This document shows, one piece after another, positions 1-5,186 of a stretch of 5,248 nt of DNA. Made by a program: the position numbers and the translations under genes. This DNA is from Bacillota bacterium (GTDB taxonomy: Bacteria; Eremiobacterota; SpSt-956; JAKJGF01), in the NCBI GenBank assembly GCA_029555925.1, contig JAKPQU010000304.1, forward strand, positions 1-5,248, written 5' to 3'. Position 1 is the stretch's first letter, and each line of letters starts with the position of its first letter. The notes beneath the pieces were generated by a model. That model did no database searches and had not been told where the DNA came from. It worked only from the letters and a program-made list of their open reading frames with translations.

Positions 1-51
1 GTGATGCGCAGGGATTAAACCCGTCACGCGTCACGCGTTACGCGTCACGAC
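1..51. repeat. Heptanucleotide repeat array with short hairpin (array A)
   Basis: Four consecutive 7-bp units are seen at 24-51 (TCACGCG, TCACGCG, TTACGCG, TCACGAC). A single opposite-sense unit, GTGATGC, lies at 1-7. GTGATGCG at 1-8 can pair with CGCGTCAC at 27-34 with one mismatch, with GGG at 11-13 facing CCC at 20-22, so the stretch can form a hairpin. Bases 29-50 recur exactly at 5187-5208 near the other end of the window. The element may continue to the left beyond the window. It has no coding potential that I can see. Confidence 0.85.
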
Positions 52-61
52 GACTTAAATT

Positions 62-200
62 CTAATAAGTTATGAAATACACTATAACCTGATAAGACAG
101 GGCGTGAATATAACTATGGAGTTAAATTCAGGACTCATATGGTTATTTTTAAGACTCTTTTTATTGCTTTTAGGTTAAATTATAGTGTATTTCGAATTAG
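62..200. repeat. MITE-like element with imperfect terminal inverted repeats
   Basis: The two ends of this 139-bp stretch are inverted copies. CTAAT at 62-66 faces ATTAG at 196-200. A perfect 13-bp arm, GAAATACACTATA at 74-86, faces its complement at 181-193. ACCT at 87-90 faces AGGT at 172-175, with five extra bases (176-180) on the right side. Inside is a second dyad at 106-129, with 10-bp arms (one mismatch) around the loop ATGG. Unlike the neighbouring arrays it is AT-rich and has no 7-bp period. A small non-autonomous transposable element or a large structured leader for the downstream operon would both fit. I see no clear target-site duplication. This and the two flanking repeats fill the gene-free first 309 bases. 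Confidence 0.5.
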
Positions 201-276
201 AGTGAAAAGTGAATAGTGAAAAGTGAATAGTGAGTAATATCCTATTCTATTCACTTTTCACCACTCACTTTTCACT
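201..276. repeat. Long hairpin built of GTGANNN heptads (array B)
   Basis: Five perfectly phased units starting with GTGA cover 202-236 (spacers AAA, ATA, AAA, ATA, GTA). Four units ending in TCAC cover 248-275. The arms 201-230 and 247-276 are complementary at 28 of 30 positions around a 16-base loop, so the region could form a cruciform or a very stable RNA hairpin just ahead of the first gene. No run of T follows the stem in either direction, so it is not a standard intrinsic terminator. It ends 23 bases before the ribosome binding site of the next gene. Confidence 0.85.
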
Positions 277-298
277 CCTTATCCGGTCTGGTATGAAA

Positions 299-304
299 AG
301 AGGT
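299..304 (+). promoter_or_regulatory. Ribosome binding site selecting a GTG start
   Basis: AGAGGT lies five bases before GTG at 310. An in-frame TAA at 304-306 rules out any earlier start for this frame. The ATG at 293 is in another frame that closes within 14 codons. The next in-frame ATG, at 337 (residue 10), has no comparable site ahead of it, so GTG at 310 is preferred. Confidence 0.65.
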
Positions 305-309
305 AAGAA

Positions 310-1548
310 GTGTTTTTTGCAAATTTCTGGGTAAAAATGTTCGGTACCGGTATCTTTATGATGTTTCTTTTTACTCCTTCTGCCGATCATCTTACTGCCC
401 TGGGTCTTCTGTTATCTTTAATCAGCTTTATAATACTTTTCAGGGGATCTTTTAAAAATTGCGTGAGAACTCCCTTTGGATTTCCTGTTATAATACTCAT
501 TCTGACAGGACTGATTTCCATATCCGTTGCTCTTAACAGGAATGCTTCACTGATTGCCCTGCTCTGTGCTGTAATAGCTATTATTATGTTCTATCTGATT
601 GTAATTTATATGAGATTTAAACCTGAACATTGCAAAATAATAATTTCCCTTGTGATTATATCCTTTTCCATTATAATTATTGCAGGTTTATTACAATTTA
701 TTTTCAATAAATACAGCACCTGGATGGATGTAACTCTTCCGAATGGAACTGTTGAACACAGGGGTAGGCTGAATTCTTTCTTTATTTTTCCAAACAGTTT
801 TTCCGCCTCTATAGTTCTTGTATTACCTCTGATTTTTTCTGCTATATTTTTAAAAAAACTTAATCTTTTTTATAAAATCATCCTGTTCATGCTGTTTGCA
901 ATGGGGATTTTTTGTCTGATTTCTACCTATTCGAGAGCAGGCTGGATCGGATTTGCAGTCGCTGCAGTCGTTATAATTTATTTACTCGGACAGAAGAAAA
1001 GATTTATCCTTATACCTTTAATTGTTTTTATTCTAATAAGTCTATCTCTACTGTTATGCATACATAAAGAAACGTTGAAATCTTATGTGTTTCATAACTA
1101 TTCAGATAAAAGCAGACAATTTATTTTTGTTAAATCTCTGAAGATGTTAAAGGAACATCCTCTTACAGGGATTGGAATAGGTAATTTTCATTATGTATAT
1201 CCTCTTTATATGTTGCCCGGAGAAGAGACTTTGCCCGAGGAGGTTTCCCGTCCCTGGCATGCCCATAATCTTTTTCTTAATATGGCTGTAGAAATGGGCC
1301 TGCCGGGATTGATAGCTTTTTTATGGTTTATTCTGAGCATATTTATGCAGATACGTATGTCAATAACAGAGGATATGGAATATAAAGAAATTTTATACGG
1401 TATAATAGCAGGACTTACAGGATTTTTAATATTCAATCAGATAGATTTTGTTATGGGAGATGTTAAGAGCGGGATTTACTTTTTTATTATTCTTGCATTT
1501 GGAGCAGGTTTATCTATGAAAAGGAATGATGTCAGTTCTGTAGAATAA
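310..1548 (+). CDS. O-antigen ligase / polymerase family membrane protein (Wzy_C/WaaL-like)
   Basis: This 412-residue protein is highly hydrophobic, with about 11-12 predicted membrane helices between residues 11 and 402 and a large non-membrane loop at about 252-320 before the last three. It shows the landmarks of the O-antigen ligase (Wzy_C) superfamily: FPNSFSA near 160-166 with a following LPL, STYSRAGWIG at 205-214, HPLTGIGIGNF at 283-293 and HAHNLFLN at 317-324 followed by EMGLPGL. In this family the Arg of the SRAGW-type motif and the His of the large loop (here R209 and H319) are the residues linked to catalysis. Members either ligate O-antigen to lipid A-core or polymerise repeat units from undecaprenyl-linked donors at the periplasmic face of the inner membrane. 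Sequence alone does not separate ligase from Wzy polymerase, so no symbol is given. It starts with GTG. It is the first of four same-strand glycan genes. Confidence 0.9.
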   Translation: MFFANFWVKMFGTGIFMMFLFTPSADHLTALGLLLSLISFIILFRGSFKNCVRTPFGFPVIILILTGLISISVALNRNASLIALLCAVIAIIMFYLIVIYMRFKPEHCKIIISLVIISFSIIIIAGLLQFIFNKYSTWMDVTLPNGTVEHRGRLNSFFIFPNSFSASIVLVLPLIFSAIFLKKLNLFYKIILFMLFAMGIFCLISTYSRAGWIGFAVAAVVIIYLLGQKKRFILIPLIVFILISLSLLLCIHKETLKSYVFHNYSDKSRQFIFVKSLKMLKEHPLTGIGIGNFHYVYPLYMLPGEETLPEEVSRPWHAHNLFLNMAVEMGLPGLIAFLWFILSIFMQIRMSITEDMEYKEILYGIIAGLTGFLIFNQIDFVMGDVKSGIYFFIILAFGAGLSMKRNDVSSVE

Positions 1549-1558
1549 TTTATGCTAT

Positions 1559-1606
1559 AAAAAATGTAAGCGTTCAGCGTTCAGCTATGAACGCTTACAA
1601 AAAAAA
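1559..1606. repeat. Perfect 12-bp stem-loop with heptad repeat, A-runs on both sides
   Basis: TGTAAGCGTTCA at 1565-1576 is exactly complementary to 1588-1599 around an 11-base loop. AGCGTTC is repeated in tandem at 1569-1582 and is followed by AGC, so the 7-bp period seen elsewhere recurs here with another core. Six A precede the stem and eight A include and follow its last base. On the plus strand there is no T-run, so the stem should not terminate the operon. On the minus strand it would look like a hairpin followed by six T, but no minus-strand gene runs into it. It occupies most of the 70-base gap between the first two genes and lies immediately upstream of the next ribosome binding site (GGAG at 1607-1610). 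It could affect mRNA processing or stability. Confidence 0.75.
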
Positions 1607-1618
1607 GGAGCTGTATTT

Positions 1619-2731
1619 ATGAATGTGCCACTTCTGGATTTAAAAGCACAGTATATTTCAATAAAAGATGAGGTTACGGAGGCTATAGAAAGAGTTTTTG
1701 AACATCAAAGATTTATCATAGGTCCTGAAGTTAAAGAACTGGAAGAAAAGATCGCAGATTATTGTAAGACTAAATATGCCGTATCTGTATCATCCGGAAC
1801 AGATGCTCTTCTTGCGGCACTCATGGCGGCAGGAATTAAAACGGGTGATGAGGTTATAACTACAACTTACAGTTTTTTTGCCACTGCCGGTTGTATTCAC
1901 AGAGTCGGTGCTATTCCTGTATTTGTTGATATAGATGAAAAAACCTACAATATAGATGTAGAACAGATTGAAAAAAAGATAACAGGTAAAACTAAAGCTA
2001 TTATACCTGTCCATCTTTTCGGACAGATGTGTAACATGGAACCTCTTATGAAGATAGCCAGAAACCATGGCCTGAAGGTTATAGAAGATGCAGCCCAGTC
2101 TATAGGAGCTATTTATCAAAAGGATAAAGTATCTTATAAAGCAGGAAGTATGGGTGATTTCGGATGTTTTTCTTTCTTCCCCTCTAAAAATCTCGGGGCA
2201 TGCGGTGACGGAGGCATGGTTGTCACTCAGGATAAAAAATTGGCAGATATGCTGGAGATATTAAGAAATCATGGTGCAAAACCGAAATATTATCATAAAA
2301 TAGTGGGTGGAAATTTCCGGCTTGATACACTTCAGGCTGCCATATTACTCGTGAAACTGAAATATCTCGATAGCTGGTCTTCCGGCAGAAGGAGAAACGC
2401 AAAATATTATAGTGAAAGATTTGCCGGAACAGACATTATAACACCATATGTGGAAGATTATAATTATTCCATATATAATCAGTATGTTATAAGAGTCAGG
2501 AACAGGGATGAACTCCTTAAATATCTTCAGACTAACGGCGTGGGATGTGAAATTTATTATCCTGTCCCTCTTCACCTTCAGGAATGTTTCAGCTACCTGG
2601 GTTATAAAAAGGGCGATCTGCCTGTTTCTGAGAAGATAGCAGAAGAAACCATTGCATTGCCTGTTTATACGGAACTTACAAAAGAACAAAAAGATTATGT
2701 AGTGGATAAGATACTGGAGTTTTATCGGTGA
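1619..2731 (+). CDS. DegT/DnrJ/EryC1/StrS family sugar-nucleotide aminotransferase
   Basis: This 370-residue, full-length PLP enzyme of the DegT family transfers an amino group, usually from glutamate, to a keto-sugar nucleotide in the cytoplasm. Family marks in order are VPLLDL at 3-8, RFIIGPEV at 31-38, SSGTDALLAAL at 58-68 (PLP phosphate contact), EDAAQSIGA at 156-164 (Asp157 and Gln160 against the PLP ring), FSFFPSKNLG at 184-193 with Schiff-base Lys190 and GDGGMV following, NFRLDTLQAAIL at 232-243 and EIYYPVPLHLQ at 311-321. The overall look is close to the WbpE/WlbC and FdtB/QdtB type, but the substrate cannot be read from these motifs. GGAG at 1607-1610 lies 8 bases before the ATG. The stop TGA at 2729-2731 is contained in the first GTGANNN heptad of the following repeat, so the C-terminus may have been set by that repeat. 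No partner oxidoreductase or acetyltransferase is in the window. Confidence 0.93.
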   Translation: MNVPLLDLKAQYISIKDEVTEAIERVFEHQRFIIGPEVKELEEKIADYCKTKYAVSVSSGTDALLAALMAAGIKTGDEVITTTYSFFATAGCIHRVGAIPVFVDIDEKTYNIDVEQIEKKITGKTKAIIPVHLFGQMCNMEPLMKIARNHGLKVIEDAAQSIGAIYQKDKVSYKAGSMGDFGCFSFFPSKNLGACGDGGMVVTQDKKLADMLEILRNHGAKPKYYHKIVGGNFRLDTLQAAILLVKLKYLDSWSSGRRRNAKYYSERFAGTDIITPYVEDYNYSIYNQYVIRVRNRDELLKYLQTNGVGCEIYYPVPLHLQECFSYLGYKKGDLPVSEKIAEETIALPVYTELTKEQKDYVVDKILEFYR

Positions 2732-2843
2732 ACAGTGAGTGGTGAGCAGTGACCAGTGAAAAGTAGTGAAGGGTGAAGGTTAGGGGCGAACCACTGTGTT
2801 CGCCCGGTACCGGTGAAAACACGCATCACGCATCACGCGTCAC
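2728..2843. repeat. Composite repeat: GTGANNN array, 47-bp core, TCAC array (array D)
   Basis: Five phased GTGANNN units cover 2728-2762. A three-base slip (GTA) follows, then two GTGAAGG units at 2766-2779. The 47-bp core is at 2785-2831, and three units ending in TCAC (GCATCAC, GCATCAC, GCGTCAC) cover 2823-2843, overlapping the end of the core. A composite of the same build lies inverted at 4704-4838. The first unit overlaps the stop codon of the aminotransferase gene, and the last ends 8 bases before AAGGAG, the ribosome binding site of rfbB. The repeat therefore fills almost the whole intergenic space. Confidence 0.9.
2785..2831 (+). repeat. 47-bp core repeat, left copy (inverted partner at 4750-4796)
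   Basis: The core contains a hairpin with 8-bp arms, GGGCGAAC at 2784-2791 and GTTCGCCC at 2798-2805. The second arm runs into the perfect 10-bp palindrome CCGGTACCGG (2804-2813), which is followed by an AAAACACGCATCA stretch. It matches the reverse complement of 4750-4796 at 44 of 47 positions by direct comparison. Its base composition is much richer in GC than the genes around it. It resembles short extragenic palindromic repeats in general style, but I cannot assign it to a named family. Confidence 0.88.
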
Positions 2844-2867
2844 AAATAATTAAGGAGATAAATAATT

Positions 2868-3863
2868 ATGAAAATACTCGTTACCGGAGGAGCCGGATTC
2901 ATAGGAAGTGAATTCATAAGACAGTGTGTCAGACTCGGGCAAAATATTGTCCTTGTGGATAAACTTACCTATGCGGCAGATTTAAAAAGACTTGAGGAAG
3001 TAGAAAAAAATATTACCTTCTATGAAGCAGATATAAATAACAGAGAATTTGTAACTTATATCTTTTCTGAAGAAAAACCGGATGTAGTTGTCCACTGGGC
3101 AGCGGAAAGTCATGTAGACAGGAGTATTGTAGACGCCTCTCCTTTTATAGAAGCGAATGTAAAAGGTACCCAGGTTTTACTCGATGTATGCCGGGCTTAT
3201 AATATAAAAAAGTTTATAAATATTTCAACAGATGAAGTCTATGGCGATTTAGGAGAAGAAGGGCAGTTTTTTGAGCACTCGCCTCTCAGTCCTAATTCTC
3301 CTTATTCAGTAAGCAAAACTTCTGCCGATATGCTGGGCAGAGCTTATTACAGAACCTATGGATTACCTGTGATTACAGTCAGGCCTTCGAATAATTACGG
3401 CCCGTGGCAGTATCCTGAAAAACTCGTACCTGTTGTCATACTTAAAGCTTTAAATAATAAGCCGGTTCCTGTTTACGGAAAAGGAGAAAATGTAAGAGAA
3501 TGGCTTTATGTATCTGACTGTGCCGGCGCAGTATTGAAGATAATCGAGGCAGGTAAAGAAGGAGAGATTTATAATATCGGGAGTTCCCAGGAAAGAAAAA
3601 ATATCGACACAGTAAAATCTATACTTCATATACTCGGGAAATCTGAAGATTTGATAGAATTTGTAAAAGACAGGCCCGGTCATGATTTCAGATATTCTTT
3701 AAATGCAGATAAGATTAAATCGGAGCTCTCATGGGAAGCAACAGTTAAATTTGAAGAAGGAATGGAGAAAACTGTGAAATGGTACGTAGATAATATAAGA
3801 TGGGTAGAAAAGAAGATTTCCTATCTGAATTCTTTATGGGATAAGGTTTATATAAAATTATGA
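2868..3863 (+). CDS. rfbB: dTDP-glucose 4,6-dehydratase
   Basis: RfbB (RmlB) turns dTDP-D-glucose into dTDP-4-dehydro-6-deoxy-D-glucose, using tightly bound NAD, in the cytoplasm. The 331-residue protein is a canonical extended short-chain dehydrogenase. It has GGAGFIGS at 7-14 (Rossmann glycine motif), DKLTYA at 31-36, AAESHVDRSI at 78-87, STDEVYGD at 120-127 with the Thr-Asp-Glu signature of 4,6-dehydratases, catalytic Tyr146 and Lys150 in YSVSK, RPSNNYGP at 172-179 and RPGHDFRYS at 269-277. Length is within the normal family range and no key residue is missing. AAGGAG at 2852-2857 is followed by 10 bases and then ATG. Its stop overlaps the start of rfbD (ATGA), so the two are very likely translationally coupled. 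The product can feed L-rhamnose and also other 6-deoxy or amino-deoxy sugars. Confidence 0.96.
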   Translation: MKILVTGGAGFIGSEFIRQCVRLGQNIVLVDKLTYAADLKRLEEVEKNITFYEADINNREFVTYIFSEEKPDVVVHWAAESHVDRSIVDASPFIEANVKGTQVLLDVCRAYNIKKFINISTDEVYGDLGEEGQFFEHSPLSPNSPYSVSKTSADMLGRAYYRTYGLPVITVRPSNNYGPWQYPEKLVPVVILKALNNKPVPVYGKGENVREWLYVSDCAGAVLKIIEAGKEGEIYNIGSSQERKNIDTVKSILHILGKSEDLIEFVKDRPGHDFRYSLNADKIKSELSWEATVKFEEGMEKTVKWYVDNIRWVEKKISYLNSLWDKVYIKL

Positions 3864-4714
3864 AGTATTTAATTCTCGGAAAAAAAGGCCAGCTTGGAAA
3901 AGCATTTGTTAAAGAACTGAACAGGCAGGGAAGAGATACATCCGCTTTTGATGTAGATGAACTGGATATAGGAAATTTAAGTGATGTTTTATCAGTTTTC
4001 GAACAGTTAAAGCCATCTGTTGTGATAAACTGTGCTGCCTATAATTATGTAGATCTTGCAGAAGAACATTTTCCTCTGGCTTACAGGGTGAACAGTCTGG
4101 CCGTAAAAAATCTGGCTTTTGCTTCAAAAAAATATAATTCTTTTCTGGTTCATTACGGCAGTGATTATATTTTTGACGGACAGAAAACCGATGGTCTCTA
4201 CTTTGAAGATGATCCTGTAAGACCTCTGAATGAATACGGGAAAAGTAAATATCTCGGTGAATGCCTGTTAAAAGAGGAAATTGAGAAATATTTAATTCTG
4301 AGGCTCAGCTGGGTTTTTGGAGAAGGGGAACAGAATTTTATTCACAAACTTCTCAAATGGTCAGAACAGAGTAAAAGTTTAAATATTGCCTGTGATGAAG
4401 TATCTGTGCCGACTTATACGGACATGATTGTATCTGTTACACTGAAAGCCCTGAGTCATAACCTTACGGGAACATATCACCTGACAAATTCCGGTTATGC
4501 TTCACGATATGAGTGGGCAAGATTTATAATGAAAAGCTTAAAGATTGATAAATTCATATATCCGGTATCAAGGGAATCTTTCAAATTACCGGCCAGAAGA
4601 CCTGCTTTTTCTGCTATGAGCAATGAAAAAATTTCAGGAAAGCTTGATGTGATAATACCTTCCTGGGAAGATTCTGTTGAAAATTTTATAAAAAATTATT
4701 ATCGTGAAGGGTGA
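3860..4714 (+). CDS. rfbD: dTDP-4-dehydrorhamnose reductase (RmlD family)
   Basis: RfbD (RmlD) reduces dTDP-4-dehydro-L-rhamnose to dTDP-L-rhamnose with NAD(P)H. The 284-residue protein shows GKKGQLG at 7-13 (nucleotide-binding glycines), NCAAYNYVD at 57-65, GSDYIFDG at 100-107, catalytic Tyr126 and Lys130 in YGKSK, RLSWVFGE at 148-155, VPTYTD at 183-188, GTYHLTNSG at 204-212 and RRPAFSAM at 246-253. The usual STDYVFDG motif here reads GSDYIFDG, with Ser101 where most members carry the catalytic Thr, a conservative change. The start codon overlaps the rfbB stop by four bases, and no strong separate ribosome binding site is visible. The last residues, REG and the TGA stop at 4712-4714, are encoded by the first heptads of the following repeat, so the tail may be repeat-derived. 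A related dTDP-6-deoxysugar reductase of the same fold remains possible, since rfbC is not present here. Confidence 0.9.
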   Translation: MKYLILGKKGQLGKAFVKELNRQGRDTSAFDVDELDIGNLSDVLSVFEQLKPSVVINCAAYNYVDLAEEHFPLAYRVNSLAVKNLAFASKKYNSFLVHYGSDYIFDGQKTDGLYFEDDPVRPLNEYGKSKYLGECLLKEEIEKYLILRLSWVFGEGEQNFIHKLLKWSEQSKSLNIACDEVSVPTYTDMIVSVTLKALSHNLTGTYHLTNSGYASRYEWARFIMKSLKIDKFIYPVSRESFKLPARRPAFSAMSNEKISGKLDVIIPSWEDSVENFIKNYYREG

Positions 4715-4838
4715 AGAGTGAAGAGAATGGTGACACATCACAGATATTTGCATGATGCGTGTTTTTACCGGTACCGGGCGAACACAGAGGTTCGCCTATT
4801 CACTTTTCACTCTTCACCCTTCACGAGTCACGACTCAC
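4704..4838. repeat. Composite repeat, inverted copy of array D, with outer 19-bp stem (array E)
   Basis: GTGAAGG, GTGAAGA and GTGAAGA lie in phase at 4704-4724. The inverted 47-bp core is at 4750-4796. Six perfectly phased units ending in TCAC follow at 4797-4838. Bases 4704-4722 are exactly complementary to 4806-4824 (19 bp), so the whole element can fold as a long stem enclosing the core. It overlaps the last four codons of rfbD on the left. On the right it covers the last codons of the minus-strand gene, supplying the TGA stop of both. It lies between two convergent genes, where a bidirectional terminator is expected, but no clear T-run follows the stem on either side. Confidence 0.9.
4750..4796 (-). 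repeat. 47-bp core repeat, right copy (inverted relative to 2785-2831)
   Basis: Read on the minus strand, this differs from 2785-2831 at only three positions (9, 31 and 45 of the core). It keeps the CCGGTACCGG palindrome (4768-4777) and the GGCGAAC/GTTCGCC hairpin (7-bp arms at 4777-4783 and 4790-4796). Together the two copies bracket rfbB-rfbD. Confidence 0.88.
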
Positions 4839-5085
4839 CATTTTTCGATTTCTTAAAAAATTTCAGCCATATATTTTTTGCTGTTTTTATGCCTTCTGTT
4901 CCTGCAAGAAAAATACCGGCTCCGAGCATAATCCAGGACAATATGTAACATCCAAGGCCTACTAAAAGCCAGAAAGGTTTTTCTGTACTTGCTGCAATAG
5001 CACCGGTAACAGCAAGTCCGCCGTAACCAATAGGGAAATTTAATATAAGTAATATAAGACCTGTCTTAAATTTTATGTTTTTCAC
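4828..5085 (-). CDS. Small two-helix membrane protein of unknown function
   Basis: This is an 85-residue reading frame on the minus strand, convergent with rfbD. I do not recognise a characterised family. Two hydrophobic stretches, about residues 8-31 (containing NFPIGYGGLAVTGAIAA) and 38-62 (containing GCYILSWIMLGAGIFLAG), look like membrane helices joined by a short STEKP turn. A basic, amphipathic-looking tail (KTAK.IWLKFFKKSK) follows and is probably cytoplasmic. The ordered basic-helix-loop-helix-basic layout and glycine patterning argue that it is real rather than chance. It starts with GTG. The codon has only a weak GAG seven bases upstream, while a strong GGGAGG lies further up beyond a hairpin. 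The stop TGA and the last residues GES come from the heptad repeat at 4825-4838. It has no evident link to sugar synthesis. Confidence 0.68.
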   Translation of the reverse strand: MKNIKFKTGLILLILNFPIGYGGLAVTGAIAASTEKPFWLLVGLGCYILSWIMLGAGIFLAGTEGIKTAKNIWLKFFKKSKNGES

Positions 5086-5095
5086 GTTTTTTCTC

Positions 5096-5127
5096 AGTAG
5101 AAGGAAAATTTTTCTACTTAACCTCCC
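5096..5127 (-). promoter_or_regulatory. Leader with strong Shine-Dalgarno, hairpin, then GTG start
   Basis: On the minus strand GGGAGG (plus 5122-5127) is followed by a hairpin with 7-bp arms (AGTAGAA at plus 5096-5102, TTCTACT at 5112-5118), then GAGAAAAAAC and the GTG at 5085. In linear form the site is about 36 bases from the start, too far to act. If the hairpin is folded out, about 13 bases remain. No standard start codon lies at a normal distance from GGGAGG. It may alternatively be a chance purine run. Confidence 0.35.
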
Positions 5128-5160
5128 TGCTTTAGGATTGTAAGAAAAACAACTCCGGTA

Positions 5161-5176
5161 AATTGTCAGAACAATT
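5161..5176. promoter_or_regulatory. Small perfect dyad (possible operator) upstream of the minus-strand gene
   Basis: AATTGT at 5161-5166 and ACAATT at 5171-5176 form a perfect 6-bp inverted repeat with a 4-base centre. Nearby on the minus strand, TACAAT (plus 5137-5142) resembles a -10 box, but I find no convincing -35 box at 16-18 bases, so the promoter itself is not called. The dyad would sit about 19 bases upstream of that box, a plausible place for a regulator site. The support is symmetry and position only. Confidence 0.25.
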
Positions 5177-5186
5177 AGTATCCTCC

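Noticed and set aside
158..186. Sigma-70 promoter for the operon (TATAGT at 181-186)
   Set aside because: The -10-like box matches well, but the -35 position 17 bases upstream reads TTTTTA, a poor match. The box also lies in an inverted-repeat arm that explains it otherwise.
201..276. CRISPR array, suggested by regular short repeats
   Set aside because: Units are 7 bp with 3-base spacers and opposing arms. CRISPR repeats are about 23-40 bp with spacers of similar length, and no cas gene is present.
1..309. JUMPstart/ops antitermination element typical of O-antigen operons
   Set aside because: No GGCGGTAGCGT-like core is present on the plus strand ahead of the first gene.
1206..4127. Minus-strand reading frames inside the four glycan genes
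   Set aside because: All lie antisense within strongly supported genes and show no protein-like pattern or ribosome sites.
4704..4850. Intrinsic terminator between the convergent genes
   Set aside because: Strong stems exist, but no T-run directly follows the base of a stem on either strand. The ATTTTT at 4840-4845 is 15 or more bases past the stem and inside the minus-strand gene.
4718..4965. Two overlapping plus-strand reading frames (76 and 68 codons) after rfbD
   Set aside because: They run through the repeat arrays and antisense to the better-supported membrane-protein gene. Their translations (for example FTFHSSPFTSHDSPF) simply reflect the repeat, and neither has a credible start site.
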